In this document: piece by piece, positions 9,663 to 21,396 of the stretch
How positions within the stretch are numbered: the stretch's first letter is position 1
How the letters are laid out: each line of letters opens with the position of its first letter
Assembly: GCA_022579005.1 (NCBI GenBank)
Contig: MU401698.1
Coordinates: 1 to 50,990, forward strand
Source of the DNA: Poronia punctata
Lineage: Eukaryota > Ascomycota > Sordariomycetes > Xylariales > Xylariaceae
DNA: 50,990 bases
Direction: 5' to 3'
Notes under the pieces: generated by a model
What the model saw: the letters and a program-made list of their open reading frames with translations, nothing else
Database searches by the model: none
What the model was told of the DNA's origin: nothing
Made by a program: the position numbers and the translations under genes

Positions 9663-11807
9663 TTTTTTACTTTTTAGCAAAATGCACTTTTTAGCAAGAC
9701 TAAAAACCTTATATAAAAGTTACTTATTTTAAAAATTAATTATATAGCAACTAAGAGGTCTTATATAAAGCTAAATATAGCAAATTATAAAGAAGTAGCA
9801 AGCTAATTTATATATTCTTTTAGTTTTCTTATTTAGCGCCTAAATTGTATTAATATATTAGCTTATAATTAAAGCATTTTTATAATATTCTTTTATTGCT
9901 TTTAACGTTATTTACTTTTTTAACTTACTTATATTTACATTTATACTTTTTTTTATAATAAAAAAAGCTTTTATAAGCACTTTAATTATAGTTTAAAAGT
10001 GCTTATTAAAATTAAGTATTTCTTCTAAAGCGTATATAGTTAATTTAAGCTTTAAAAGCTTAAATTTATTACTTTTAAGTTACTACTTTAGCTTATATTT
10101 TTTAAAATGCTATAAAAACCTTTTATATATGCTTTTAAGTTTATAAACTTTAATTTTTAGCTAAAGCTTTTATTTTATAGCTACTTTTTAGTATTAAAAG
10201 TATAGTTTTATAGCTAAAAGCTTAGTTAACTAGCTTAAAGGCTTATGCTTATTTTATTTATAATTTTAAGTATACTAAAGCTTTTATATAGCTTATAAGC
10301 TAGTTGCTTATTATTTAAAAGCTTTTTTAAGGTTTTTTAGCGTAAATGTGTTAGCTTAAGCTTAAAAATAGCACTAAAAAAGTTAACTTTATTTATTAGC
10401 GCTATATTTGTTATTAATAACAAAGCTTATAAATGCTTTTTATAAGTAGCTTTAAAAGCATTATAAAGTTTATTATTAAATAGCTATAAGCTATAAAAAG
10501 TATAAGCTAATAAAAAACAAAGTTATATATTATTTAAGTATTTTTAAATTATAAACTTATTTTAAATAAAAAAGTTAACTATATAATATAATTTTTAACT
10601 TAAAAAAAATACTTATAAAAATATAACTAATATATTTATAAAAAGTTAAAAGTATAGCTTTTAAATTATTTTTCTTTTATATTTTATAAGCTTAAAAGAT
10701 AAATATTAATATTAGCTACTTTATAGCAATTTTATTGCTTATTTACTTTTTTTAAATAAATATAGTGCTAATTTACTATAGTATAAAACTTTTTAATAAA
10801 CTGCTATTTTTAAAAGTCTTTTTTTAAAAAAATAATAGCTCGATTAAAAGCTATACTTGTTATAAAAATAGCTTTAATAAATAAAGTTTAGCTATAGCTT
10901 TAAAAGCTTTTTAAAATAGCTTTTTTGCTTATAAAAAACTGTAAAACTAATAAATTGTCTTTTAAGACTTAGTAAGCTTAAAAGTTAAAAAAAGGTTTAT
11001 TAACTAAAACTTGCTATAATCTTTTTTGTATTTATATTATAAGTGTTTTTTAGCTTTACTTACTTTAAATCTTTATAGTAATTAAAATATTAATTTATAG
11101 CTTTTGCTATAAAGCTATTAAAATATACTGCTTTTTAACATTTTTTTATTTTAGTATAAACTTTTAAATTTTGCTTTTTAAAGCTAGCAATTTAATTTTT
11201 ACTAAAAAGCTTTTTATAGCTATTATTTTAAGCTATTTTAATAGTAATTGCATATATAGCTAAGTATAATAAAGCTGTTTTAAGCCCTTTTTAGTATAAT
11301 ATTTACTTTATAACATAGTCTTTTTGCGTTTTTGTTAGCAATTTATTAAAGTAAAATATTCTTTTTAAAAATATTTATTTAGCAAGCTTATAAGTAATAA
11401 TAAATTTTAAAAAGCCTAATTTTTTTATAACTACTTTAAAGCTTATATTATTATTAGTATATTTAAATATAGCATTAGCTAAAGCTTTTTTTATATATAG
11501 CAGCATTATAATAGCTTTATTTTTAATAAAGTTATATAGCTTTAATTTAAAAAAGTAAGTTAGTAAATTATATTAAATTTATATAAAATAGCTTTACTTT
11601 ATAAGCTAATTATACTACCCCTTACATTTTTAACTTATTATTAAGCTATATTATATAATAGCCTATTTAATAAACTACTTAGCAATGTTTTATATTTATA
11701 AATAGCTTTATTATTAAATAGAAACGGTATAAGTAAAAAAAGTAAGTTTTATATAAAGTTTATAGTCTTGCTAAGGGGTACGTTTTGCTAAAAGATAGGA
11801 AATAGTA
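9663..11807. other. 2.1 kb between array copies, heavily mutated
   Basis: T-rich on the plus strand. Read on the minus strand, stretches near 11040-11300 are relatively poor in stops and lysine-rich, which may be a coding relic, but I could not follow one frame far enough to claim it. A GGGGTACG patch at about 11774-11781 is less mutated than its surroundings. No repeat of this segment was found elsewhere in the window. Confidence 0.35.
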
Positions 11808-12135
11808 GCTTTTAAAAATAACCTACTAAGGCTATAGCTTTTTAAATAACCTAAATTAATTATAATTATTACCTTTTAAATTTACCTAGTAAAGCTATAG
11901 CTTTTAAAAATAACCTAATATAACTATAACCCTTTAAAATAACTTAAATTAGCTATAACTATTACTTTTAAATTTACTTACTATAGCTATTACCTTTAAA
12001 TTTTCCTTATTATAGCTATAACTTTTCAAATTTACTTGCTATAACTATTACTTTTAAAAACAATCTACTAAAGCTATAACCTTTTAAATTTACTTGCTAT
12101 AACTATTACCTTTTTAAATAACTTATATTATCTCT
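11808..12135 (+). repeat. TATAGCTA array 2, short left arm
   Basis: Same units as at 6861-7262. The arm centre (ACCTTTTTAAATAACTTATA at 12109) matches the first array's centre at about 7243, which places the two arrays 4.9-5.0 kb apart as duplicates. Confidence 0.75.
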
Positions 12136-14302
12136 AGCTATAAAAAGTAACTATAATAGTTATAACTATAAAAGGTTATTTTAAATATTATAACTAAAAA
12201 AAGTAAATAAAAAGTTTAGCTTAAGTAATTTTTAAAGCTAAAAGCTAAAAAATAAGCTAAAGCAACTAAAAAAGTTATACTTATAAATATTAAATATTAA
12301 AGCTTTATAAGATCTAATTAAATAATTTATAAAGCTATAAGCTAAAAAGATTAAAAGTTAAATTTAAAGCTAAAGCTAAAAAAAGTAACTTAAAAGGTTA
12401 TAGCAATAAAAGGTAGTTAAAAAAGTTATGCTTAAAAAAAGTAGCTAAAAAGGTTATAGCTATATAAAGTTAAGTTATATAATTTTTAAAGCTATAATTA
12501 AAAAAAGTTGTTAAAAAAGTAATATTTAAAGCTATAACTAAAAAAAGTAAATTTTAAAACTAAAAGCTAAAAAAGTAATTAAAAGAATTATAGCTAAAAG
12601 TAGTTAAATTAAGTACATTTTAAAGCTAAGAGCTAAAAGTTTAAAATTTAAAGCTATAGCTAAAGAAAGTAGTTAAAAAGATTATAGTTATAAAAGATAA
12701 AATTTGCAATTATAGCTTAAAAAATAACTAAAAAGATTATAGCTAAAAAAGGTTAAAAAAGGAAAAAAAAGTAAAAGAATATAGCTATAAAAAGCTATAT
12801 TAAGTGATTTTTAAAGCTTAAAACTAAGAAAGTAACTAAAAAGGTTATAGTTAAAAAGGTTAAAATTTAAAGCTATAGCTAAAAAAAGTAAATAAAAAAG
12901 CTAAACTAAATAGTTTTTAAAGCTAAAAATTAAAAATGTAAAATATAAAGCTATAGCTAAAAGCTAAAAAAAAAAAAAAAAGCTGTAGCTAAAAGCTAAA
13001 AAAGTTAAGTTAAGTAGTTTTTAAAGCTAAAAAGTAAAGGTTTAAAATTTAAAGTTATAATTAAAAAAGTAGTTAAAAAGTAATAGCTATAAAAAATTAA
13101 GTTAGGTAATTTTTAAAGTTGTACTTAAAAAAAGTAAATTTTAAAGTTAAAAGCTATAGAAGTTATTTTTAAAGCTATAATTAAAGCTATTAAAATTTAA
13201 AGCTATAGCTATAAATAGTAAAATTTAAAGCTAAAGCTAAAAAAAGTATTTAAAAAATTATAGCTATAAATAATAACTAAAATAATTATAGCTAAAAAAG
13301 TTAAATATTAAAGCTAAAAGCTAAAAGGTTTAAGTTAAGATATTTTTAAAGCTATAACTAAAAGTGTTAAAATTTAAAGTTATAGCTATAAAAATAAAGT
13401 TTACAACTATAGCTATAAGTTAACTAATTTTTAAAGCTAAAAGCTTATAAAAAAAAAAGAAAAAAAGGGTTTAAAAGGTTACTAAAATAGTTATAGCTAA
13501 TAAAGTTAAGTTAAATTATTTTTAAAGCTATAATTAAAGTTATTAAAATTTAAAGCTATAACTAAATATATTAAGATTTAAGGCTATAGCTATAAAAAAT
13601 AATAAAAAAAAACTATAGCTAAAAGGGTTAAAGTTTTAAACTATAACTAAAAGTGTTAAAATTTAAGGCTATAGCTATAAAAAGTAATTAAAAAGGTTAT
13701 ATAGCTAAACAACTTAAAATTTAAAGCTATAGCTAAAAAAGGTAATTAAAAAGGTTATAGCTATAAAAGGTAATTAAAAAGGTTATAGTTATAAGCTAAA
13801 AATTTTAAGTTAAATAATTTTTAAAGCTAAAAAATATAGTTAATAATTAAAAAAGTTAAAACTATAAAAAATAAATTTTAAAGCTAAAGGCTAAAAGTAT
13901 TAAGTTAAGTAATTTTTAAAGCTAAAAGCTAAAAGAAAAGGTAATTAAAAAGGTTATAGCTATAAAAAGAAAAAGTTAAAGCTATAGCTAAAAAAAGTAG
14001 TTAAAAACATTATAGCTATAAAAAGTAAATAAAAAAGTTATAGCTAAAATAGTAAATAAAAGAAATATAAGCTAAAAAAGGTTATTTTTAAAGGTATAAC
14101 TAAAAGTGTTAAAATTTAAAGCTATAGCTAAAAATATTAAAATTTAAAGCTATAGCTAATAAAGGGAATAACTAAAAAGGTTATAGCTAAAAAGGTTAAA
14201 TTTCAAGGCTAAAGGCTAAGGGGGTTAGGTTAGATAATTTCTAAAGCTATTAGCCAAGGGCTAGGGGGGTTAGGTTAGGTGATTTCTAAAGCCATGGCCA
14301 AA
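12136..14302 (-). repeat. TATAGCTA array 2, long right arm
   Basis: About 2.2 kb of the same reverse-orientation units as 7263-9262. Mutation load falls sharply toward the right end. From about 14200 the units keep GGGGTTAGG, TAGCCAAGGG and CCATGGCC. At 14224 and 14269 two copies of a 45-bp unit (GTTAGGTTAG...AATTTCTAAAGC) give the near-original form of modules that read AAGTTAAGTAATTTTTAAAGC elsewhere in the arm. Confidence 0.75.
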
Positions 14303-14480
14303 GGGATTACTTCTTGTAAACTCGGGTTTGATTGCACCTCCGGGGCTCCTAGTTAGGGTTGATTAATTAATTTTGTAATGTAGCAGTAATGGTAACTATT
14401 AGCTAGCTAGAGCTCAGAGGGTCCCTAATAGGGTCTGGGTTAGGTAACTGCAGGTGCCTTACACACGGCTATACTTTCTT
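14303..14480. other. GC-retaining edge next to array 2
   Basis: This is the least mutated stretch of the left half, with TCGGG, CACCTCCGGGG, GAGGGTCCC and GTGCCTTACACACGGC. It contains TCC, CCC and GGG contexts that are missing elsewhere. 14305-14354 is the near-original copy of 9268-9317. No gene is visible. AT-rich DNA resumes after about 14500. Confidence 0.6.
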
Positions 14481-17400
14481 ATAGGAAGCACTGCAAACGC
14501 AAAAATAAATTTATAAAATATAGCAAGTTAGTTTTTATTTTCTAGGTTTTAAGTAGTTATATTTTCTTTTTAATCTTTTTTATAAAAAAAGTCTTTCTAG
14601 TTTATTAAAACTGTTTATATGCTTTTTTATAGCCTATTTTTTTTTATTTATTTTTATAAAGTTTATAAATAGTATAATTTAAAATAGTTACTTAATATTT
14701 TAGTTTTATATACTTAATTTTTAGTTTTATAATAGGTTTTTTAACGTTATTTTTTTTAGCTTAAAGTTTAAATAGTAAACTGCTTTATTTAAAGTAGTAA
14801 TTTATGTTTTAAAGCTTTTTTTTAAATTAAAATTAAAAACTTTTAGTTTTAATTTTTAAGTTAACAATAACTTTTTTTAACTTTATTTATTTTTTAATAA
14901 TTTAACGTTATAATTTCTTAACTTAAGTCTTATATTTATTTGTTTTTATTTTAATTTATATTTTTAAATTAGTTTTATTTTATATTAAGTTTTAAATTAT
15001 TTAGTTTTAAGTAGTTAGTTAAGCTTTAAGCTTGGTTTCTTTTTAATATAGTTTTAAATTACTTAGACTTAAGTTTTAAATTAAGCTTAAAAACTAAAAG
15101 TGCTTTTATTTAACTATAATAAAACTTATAAAATATTAGTTTTTAAGTTTGCTTATTTAGTTTCTTTTTCTTTTTTTAGTACTACTTTATATAAAAAGAT
15201 CTATGCTCTTTAAATTAGCAAGTTTTTAAGTTATAGGTTTAAAGTTAATAAAAATATAATATAAAAAGTAAAAAAAAAAAAATGTTTTAGTAGTAAAGTT
15301 AAAATAAACTAGTTTCTTTTAATAATTAAAAAACTATGATAAAACTAGCTATTTTACTATTAGGCTAGGTTTACTTAAATAAAGCTTTTTATTTTTTTTA
15401 AAATCTATATAAGTTATATATTATAGTATTTTAAAGTTTTTAAACTAAATAACTTTATTATATTTAATGCTTTATTATATAAAAGTATATATTATATATT
15501 TGCTAAATATATTTTTTAAGTAAAAAAAATAAGAAATTGCTATTAAAGCTTAGTTGTTTACTTTATATATTTTTAGTTAAATATAATAAGTTATGTTTTA
15601 AAAGTAATATATAAACTTGTTTTAATAATTTTATTTAATATGTTTTTAATTTTGTTTATAAGTTAAACAAATAAGCTAAAATCTTAATCAATGTTTATAA
15701 GTAAAGTTTTAGCTTTAAGTAGGCTTTTTACTTAGGTTATTAATACGTTTTGCGCTTTAATTAGTATTTTAAAATAATTAAAAGCTAATTGCTTAAGTTA
15801 TTTATTTATTAAAAAGAATTATTTTTTTAGTTTTATATTTTACTACTATAATCTATACTAAAACTATTTATAAAATAACAAAGTAATTAACTAGTTTTTA
15901 ATAATTAAGTAAAACTTATATAGCTAGAAAATAAAAAAAAGATTTAGTTAACTATTTTTTAATAAATAATTTTATAAAATTGTTAGTATATAGTAAATAA
16001 TATTTTAAAAATTTTAAAAGTAATTTAGTTTATTTTTAACTACTTTTTTTATTAAATAGTTAATATTATTTTTATTAAATATTGGTTTTTGCTTATTTTT
16101 AGTATTTAATAGTTAAAGTAAACTATATTTTACTTTTTAAATAATATTAATATAAGCTAAAATTACTTTATTAGTTAAATGCTTTATAAAGGTTATAAAA
16201 ATAATTTTCAAAGTTAATAATTTAAACAGCTTTTTTACTATTTACTTTTTAAAGCTAACTTTGTTATTTATATTTATCTTAAGTTTAAGTTTTATTTAGT
16301 TTGCTAAAAAACATCTTAGTAAAACATTATAACTAAAAAATATTAAAAAATAGTAATAATAGTAATAGTATTCTTTTTTTATAAAGCTTAAAGGTTTATA
16401 ATAAATATTAGTTAAAGTTTAAAAAAGTTTATATTAAGTAATAAGCTTGCTTGGCTATATATATTATAGCTTATACTTTATACTTTATACTTTATACTTT
16501 TTTTCTAAGTACTTAATACTTTTTTTTTAATAACTTATACTTTGTTTTAATATTTATTATACTGTTTTTTAATATTATTAACCTTATTTTTTAAAACTTA
16601 TTAAGTAGTTTTAACATAATAGCTTTAAAATTAAAACCTTTTTTTTAAATATACTTTTAATTTAAGTATTTCTTTAATTAATAATTATTTTAGCTTTTCT
16701 TTTATTTGTTTAGTTTTTATTTCTACTACTTAAAAAACTAGTTCTTTTTTTTAAATTACAATTTAAAGTTCTTAATATAAACTTTTTAAAATTTCCTTTA
16801 ATAATATTTATAATTTAAACAAATACTTTTAAAACAATTTCATAACTTTAAATAAGCTTTTTATAATAAGTTAAATTCTTTTAGTTTTAATGTATTATAT
16901 AATGAATTAGTCTTTTTTTATTAAAAAGTGCTTATTATTTAGTTTTAGGTTTTATATATTTTTAAACCTATTAGCTAATTTAGTGTTTTAAAAGCTTTTA
17001 TATAAAAGAATTTGCTGTTTTTTAGTTAACAAAGTAGTTTAGTATTTATTTTCTATTTTCTTTTTACTTATTAAAAAGTTAATTTTAATTTAAAGCTTTT
17101 ATAACTAAAACAGTTAGGTATTTCTTATATAAAACTAGGGCTATTAAACAGCTTTTCTAATTAAATATAATTTCAACTAAAACCAAGCTAGTTTTCTTTT
17201 TAGTTTAATATTAATAGTAAAGATTGTAGTAAATAATTAAAAAGGCTATAAGCTTAAATTAGCATAGTTTTTTTAAAAAAACCTACTTTTATAATTATTA
17301 ATTAACTTGCTTTACAACACTTTTAATAAGCTTATAAGTTTAAAGCAAATTTATTAGTTTATATTTAATTTTTATTTTGCTTTCTTTTAAAAACTATTTT

Positions 17401-17952
17401 AGTATGCTTTTTTTAAAAAAAGTATTGTTAGTAAGCATTTTTTTAAAGTATTTTAGTATAGCATACAAGATTTTATAAGCTTAAAGTACTAAAAGCTATT
17501 TTAGTTTACTATTAAAAATTAAAATATAAATTAAGTAAAATAATTAATAATAAGTAGTATATATTAGTAGCTGTTAAAAGTTACTAAAATAATAAGTTTA
17601 ATATATTTTATGCTTACTATATTTTATAGCTATATTATAACTACTTTTCTTTTAATTATTAGTGCAAGCTAAATTTTTATTTTAATATAAGCATAATATT
17701 TTTAATAGAAATATTTTATATTTGCTTGTTTTTTAAGCTACTAAAAGTGCTTAATTAAGTTTTAAGTAGTAACTAAGTCTATATAATGTTTATATGCTTT
17801 ATAAGCTTATTAAAAAGCAATATCTACTTTTTTTAGCATTAAGCATTTTAAAATCATTTTGTTTTTTTAAGTTAGCTAAAAGACTTGTTTTTAATTTAGT
17901 AGTAAATTAATAATTTAACTGCTAACTTTGTTTAGTTTTTAGTTAAGTATTT
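14481..17952. other. 3.5 kb AT-rich, T-rich on plus, nothing identifiable
   Basis: It is heavily mutated, with many TTTTAGTTTT-like runs. I found no open frame, no repeat shared with other parts of the window except simple sequence, and no RNA gene. Confidence 0.4.
16468..16502. repeat. 7-bp microsatellite (TATACTT)n
   Basis: Four tandem TATACTT units. Simple sequence. Confidence 0.75.
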
Positions 17953-18612
17953 TAATAGATTATATTAACTATATTTAGCAAAGTAAAATGTAAAAGACGG
18001 TACTAAGATTAGCATAGCTAATATATATATTAAATATATAAAATTAATTAATATATATATAACTAGTTTATAAGTATGCATTGCTTAACTTTTATAGTTA
18101 AGCAACACTTATATTTATTTTAGTTATATATTAGTTAAGCAATTTAACTTGCACTTTATTTACAATAGCTATAAGGTAAATTATGCTTACTGCTTAATTA
18201 AATAATAACTAAAATGCGCTTTACGCTTTTTACTTTTTTAATATTGCGTACTTTTTATTTTAGCTTTATTTTTAATATTATAATTATTAAATAACTTAAA
18301 AGTGTTTTTACTTAGTGCTATATAAATAATATATAGCGCATATGCTTTATATAAAGTGTATACTTTTTTTTTTAGTTATTATATATAATTTTATTATTAA
18401 TAAACTTAAAATAATTATTGCATAATTTATAAAGCGCATAGTTAATCTTTTAATTAGTATACTATATACCTTATATTTTTTAAAAGAAGCTTTGCTTATC
18501 TTTTTAATATTAAATTAATTATAGCATAATTTGCTAATATATACTAAACGCTTTTTTATTTTAATTATAACTACTTAGTTATTTTTAAAGTAAACGTATT
18601 ATTTATTATATA
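17953..18612 (+). repeat. 0.66-kb dispersed repeat, copy 1
   Basis: It is collinear with 40891-41560 and 43235-43909. Shared landmarks include TTAGCATAGCTAATATAT near the start, TTATAATTATTAAATAACTT in the middle and AATTTGCTAATATATACTAA near the end. The similarity stops abruptly at both sides, so this copy is a separate insertion. No coding frame is seen. A non-autonomous element or solo LTR is possible; no target duplication was identified. Confidence 0.75.
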
Positions 18613-19676
18613 CTTTGTATTTAAACTAAATAGTTTAAATATTATAATAAAGCTTTTTTAACTTTTATAGTACAAAAAGAAATATATAAAAATCAAACTT
18701 AATTTTTAAATGAAGTTTAAACGTAGTAAACTAAATATAACTAATTAGACTTTTTTTACTAGTATAGTAAGTAAAATATATATAAAAAAAAGTAGCTTAA
18801 AATAACTAGTACCTTTAGCTTTTATAGTTATATTTAGCTAAAGGTTTTATAAAAAATTTTAAAAAACGTATACTTAGTACTTTATTTAACTACTTATTTT
18901 ATAATTAAAGTTTTTGCTTATACCTTATACTTTATTAAGTATAAACTTTATACTTTTACTTTTAAAAGTTTTTAAGTACTTTAAGTCTTTTTGCTTAACT
19001 ATATAGTGCTTATACTTTAGTTAAGTATACTTTTATAAGTATTTTTAACTAAGTTTATATATGCTTAGCGCTTAAAGTATTTTGTACTTATATATTAGTT
19101 TCTTTTTATATACTTATATTTTTTAATTATTAAAAATGTTTTTTGCTAAGTATTAACTTTTTAATTTAAATTAATACTTTAACTACTAATTACTATAGCT
19201 TAATTAAAAAATAGTATATTTATTATTTATTTATTTTTATTTATTTTTATACTAGCTATACTAGCTATACTAGCTAATTATATAATGCTTTTTATAAGCA
19301 TAAAAAGAAAACTTTTTTTTACTTATATTATAAACTTTTTTTAACCTTTTACTTTTTAAGTAACTTATATATATAAGCTACTTACTTTTTAATGCTTTTA
19401 TTATATACATTTTACTAACTTTGAGCTTTTTTTACTTAAAGCTTTTATTTTTTTATACTTTTATAACTTTAGTAAGTATATATAGTAGTGTTAAGTAATA
19501 GCGTTTATATTTCTTTCTTTCTCTTTTTTTTTAGCTTATATTAAATTTTTTTTATATTAACTTGGTTTTTATATATTAGTTTAAAATAGTTTTAGTTTAT
19601 ATTTACTTTTACGCTTTGCGCTTTTTTTATTTTTATATATTTTGCTTTAATACTAATTTTATTTATTATATTATTT
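18613..19676. other. AT-rich, nothing identifiable
   Basis: It contains a short triplicated 9-bp unit (ACTAGCTAT, 19247-19277). Otherwise no coding or repeat signal. Confidence 0.4.
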
Positions 19677-20033
19677 ATTATTACTATTTCTTTTCCGCTT
19701 ACAATAATGCTATTATTGCTTTCTTTTTATATTTATTTCTTATTATTTTTTAAGTTGCTGCTTATTTTTTTATATTAGTTTTTATATTTCTTTTAGTTGT
19801 TTTTTAATCTTTAATAAATTAAACTTTAATTTTATTAAAAAAAGTATTATACAAGCTTTTATTTTTTTTATTTTTTAAAAAGATTTAAAATAACCTTTGC
19901 TTTTTATGCTTTGCTTTACTTTTTGCGTTTAAAGTTTTAGTATTATTTTTAGTTTTATTTTAGCTTTTGCCTACTATATACTTTACTTTTTTAAGTTTTT
20001 GTTTAGCAATTTCAACTTTTCTCTAGTCTTTAT
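19677..20033 (-). pseudogene. Minus-strand Lys/Gln-rich coiled-coil-like relic
   Basis: Read leftward from 20033, one minus-strand frame gives a lysine- and glutamine-rich translation (IKTREKLKLLNKNLKK at its start; KLKFNLLKIKKQLKEI in the middle). It has about ten to twelve TAA/TAG stops in about 119 codons, fewer than the neighbouring frames. The heptad-like spacing of leucine and isoleucine, with lysines that were probably glutamates, suggests a coiled coil. Fungal pogo-like transposase C-termini and retrotransposon gag proteins have such segments, but no diagnostic motif ties it to either. Confidence 0.25.
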
Positions 20034-20759
20034 ATTATTGCTTTATTTTTAATTATTTGTTTTTATAGTGGTTAAGCTTTTATTAAAATTATTAAGCTGC
20101 TTATTATAATGCTAAAAAGAATTAGGCTTACATTATTAGTATAAACTTTTTTTTTAGTTTTTCTTTTTAAGTTTTTAGCTTAATATTTTTATGCTTTTTA
20201 GCTTTAAAGCCTACTTTAAGTGCTAATAGCGCTTTATTTTATTACTTTTTTATTATTATTTTATAAATTACGTTACTAGTATAAAACGCTTTTTTAGTTA
20301 TATTTGCTATTTTAGTATTGATTTAAATAGTTGCTATAAAGTTATAGTTAAACTAGAAAAGAACGTACAACGTATATATTTTAATATATATATTACTTTT
20401 ACACCTAGATATCTTTATAAGTAAAGACGATATAAATATAAAACAACTTTAACTATATCGTTAAAAGGCATTAAATCCTAAAAGTATTTTTTAGGATTTT
20501 ATATTTCCTTTGTTTATTAGGTTATTAAGCTTTAAACTTATATTCTTATTTTTTCTACTTTAATTTCTTTTAAATATAAAAGTTGTAAATATAAAAAATC
20601 AAAATTTTAAAAATTGTTTTTAAGTTTATAAACAGCCTAGCTTTTTCTATATAACTAAGGTTCTTATAACTACTACTTTTAATTAGTAGTTATAATAGTT
20701 TAAACTATAAGTTATATTTTTAAAATAGTTTAGTTTATATATATCTTTTTAAAACTTAT
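20034..20759. other. AT-rich, nothing identifiable except one hairpin
   Basis: No gene or shared repeat was seen. It contains the hairpin listed at 20473-20499. Confidence 0.4.
20473..20499. repeat. Perfect 11-bp hairpin
   Basis: AAATCCTAAAA and its exact reverse complement are separated by 5 nt (GTATT). It keeps TCC and GGA contexts that are rare in the window. Function unknown. Confidence 0.7.
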
Positions 20760-20960
20760 ATAGCTTACCGAATCTTACCCTTTATATAGAACTAGGAAAT
20801 GTTTCAAAAAGCTTGGAAACTCATCCTTTAAATATAGGTAATTAGATTTTAATAGCCTTACTATTTACTAAGTTATTAATGTTTAAAGCTAATAGGTATT
20901 ATAGGTTATGTTAGCTTAAATCTAGATTTATTGTGCGTTTTTTTCGAACCTACTATCGCA
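20760..20960. other. Less mutated patch before the 9-bp array
   Basis: It retains TCA, TCC, GAA and CCC contexts (for example ATCTTACCC, GGAAACTCATCC, TTCGAACC) that are nearly absent around it, so it escaped most of the mutation or arrived later. No gene is visible. Confidence 0.5.
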
Positions 20961-21000
20961 TTAGCTATTTTAACGTAGCTAGTACTAGTTTTTATATTTA

Positions 21001-21124
21001 TTATTTTTATTATTTTTTATTATTTTTATTATTTTTATTATTTTTATTATTTTTATTATTTTTATTATTTTTATTATTTTTATTATTTTTATTATTTTTA
21101 TTATTTTTATTATTTTTATTATTT
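21001..21124. repeat. 9-bp tandem repeat (TATTATTTT)n, left part
   Basis: Nearly uniform 9-bp units run up to the assembly gap. They translate to repeated Leu-Leu-Phe, which explains the only long open frame here; it is not a gene. Confidence 0.9.
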
Positions 21125-21223
21125 NNNNNNNNNNNNNNNNNNNNNNNNNNNNNNNNNNNNNNNNNNNNNNNNNNNNNNNNNNNNNNNNNNNNNNNNNNNN
21201 NNNNNNNNNNNNNNNNNNNNNNN
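21125..21223. other. Assembly gap (99 N) inside the 9-bp array
   Basis: A run of N within the tandem array. The true array length is unknown. Confidence 0.95.
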
Positions 21224-21396
21224 TGTATTATTTTTATTATTTATATTATTTGTATTATTTGTATTATTTGTATTATTTTTATTATTTGTATTATTTGTAT
21301 TATTTATATTATTTATATTATTTTTATTATTTTTATTATTTTTATTATTTTTATTATTTTTATTATTTTTATTATTTTTATTATTTGTATTATTTT
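21224..21396. repeat. 9-bp tandem repeat, right part with G and A variants
   Basis: The same 9-bp unit, but the ninth base is G, A or T. G and A variants cluster in the first 90 bp, followed by uniform T units. This suggests local unit turnover. Confidence 0.85.

Noticed and set aside
9663..11807. Minus-strand gene relic between the arrays
   Set aside because: Some stop-poor pieces exist, but no single frame or motif holds over a useful length.
14221..14280. Telomere sequence (TTAGG-like runs)
   Set aside because: The GTTAGGTTAGG pieces are part of a 45-bp module seen twice, not a tandem telomeric array; subtelomeric origin stays possible but unproven.
6861..14302. CRISPR array or protein-coding repeats
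   Set aside because: Units vary in length and sequence with no unique spacers, the orientation flips, and the genome is eukaryotic.
20473..20499. Intrinsic bacterial-type terminator
   Set aside because: The hairpin stem is AT-rich, the setting is fungal, and no gene ends nearby.
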